From assembly GCA_041859875.1 (NCBI GenBank), contig JBFLFY010000020.1:1-49946 (forward strand): DNA of 49,946 nt. The letters are read 5' to 3'. The notes beneath the pieces were generated by a model, which was not told the DNA's origin, ran no database searches, and saw only the letters and a list, made by a program, of their open reading frames with translations. This stretch comes from Thermocaproicibacter sp041859875. Its GTDB lineage: Bacteria; Bacillota; Clostridia; Oscillospirales; Acutalibacteraceae. Position numbers and translations under genes: made by a program. Shown here in pieces: positions 49,775-49,946 of this stretch (position 1 is the stretch's first letter; every line of letters begins with the position of its first letter).

Positions 49775-49851
49775 TGGTGGACGTTATAGGACTCGAACCT
49801 ATGACCTTTCGCACGTCAAGCGAACGCTCTAGCCAGCTGAGCTAAACATCC
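49775..49851 (-). tRNA. tRNA-Val (anticodon GAC)
   Basis: A 77-nt cloverleaf on the minus strand: acceptor GGATGTT with AACGTCC (one G-T pair), A discriminator and encoded CCA; D-stem GCTC/GAGC; anticodon stem TTCGC/GCGAA with loop TTGACGT, anticodon GAC, reading GUC/GUU; T-arm with GGTTCGAGTCC. The loop agrees with known bacterial tRNA-Val(GAC). Confidence 0.92.
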
Positions 49852-49870
49852 AAATCTATCCGACTTGTTT

Positions 49871-49899
49871 AGTATAACGCAGCGCAGCCCAAAAATCAA
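49871..49899 (-). promoter_or_regulatory. Promoter of tRNA-Val
   Basis: Minus-strand TTGATT and TATACT separated by 17 bases, about 20 bp before the tRNA 5' end. Confidence 0.65.
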
Positions 49900-49946
49900 G
49901 TAAAAATCGACGAAATCCGTTTTATCCTGCAAAAACAAATTTTAAA

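Noticed and set aside
49611..49814. 67-codon minus-strand frame with RKVIGSSPITSTR.
   Set aside because: This is a translation of tRNA-Val and the adjacent palindromic repeat, a known type of false gene.

Overview
The window looks like chromosome of a spore-forming, anaerobic Clostridia-type Firmicute, probably in the Oscillospiraceae/Ruminococcaceae sphere. The basis is inference from content: moderate GC, a T-box riboswitch, two-subunit iron-sulfur serine dehydratase, ComFB, a spore photoproduct lyase relic, BMP-type nucleoside transport, separate GluRS and GlnRS, and strong Shine-Dalgarno sites. The window is bounded by two minus-strand tRNA genes, tRNA-Ile2(CAU) at the left and tRNA-Val(GAC) at the right.

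Layout. (1) 1-8.3 kb, core metabolism: tRNA-Ile2, comFB, serine dehydratase operon (sdaAB-sdaAA, minus), a VanY-like carboxypeptidase, gltX-glnS, and a tryptophan-type T-box controlling a TrpB2-like tryptophan synthase beta chain. (2) 8.4-18.4 kb, phosphorolytic nucleoside salvage: a LacI-type regulator with an operator-like palindrome in its own promoter, a YczE-like membrane protein, then deoD, a BMP-type lipoprotein, a two-domain ABC ATPase, two permeases, deoC, cdd and pdp. Nucleosides are imported, deaminated or phosphorolysed, and deoxyribose-5-phosphate is cleaved. (3) 18.4-21.5 kb, a scarred region: a DUF3267-like membrane metalloprotease, decayed PTS fragments (ptsI 3' end, EIIB 3' end), a small unknown protein, a DNRLRE-like protein and further relics. 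(4) 21.5-30.3 kb, a second, hydrolytic nucleoside/ribose operon: a LacI-PfkB fusion protein, a second PfkB kinase, a sugar-type ABC transporter (ATPase, two permeases, lipoprotein) and a nucleoside hydrolase. (5) 30.4-31.5 kb, spore photoproduct lyase gene broken by one in-frame stop.

(6) 31.6-46.9 kb, a complete type I-C CRISPR-Cas locus transcribed on the minus strand in the order cas3-cas5c-cas8c(cas11c)-cas7-cas4-cas1-cas2-leader-array. By hand count the array has 113 repeats and 112 spacers over 7.55 kb. It has internal block duplications, pairs of nearly identical spacers sharing the PAM-proximal end, and one pair of overlapping spacers from which part of a foreign gene and a CTC PAM can be read. 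(7) 47-50 kb, a secreted Cys-rich CAP-domain protein, an unknown lipoprotein, and a tRNA-Val locus with a truncated tRNA copy next to a palindromic intergenic repeat.

I found no plainly unprecedented system. The most novel candidates are the LacI-PfkB regulator-kinase fusion heading the hydrolytic nucleoside operon, and the acquisition history recorded in the very long I-C array. All counts and motif matches were made by eye; no database search was run.
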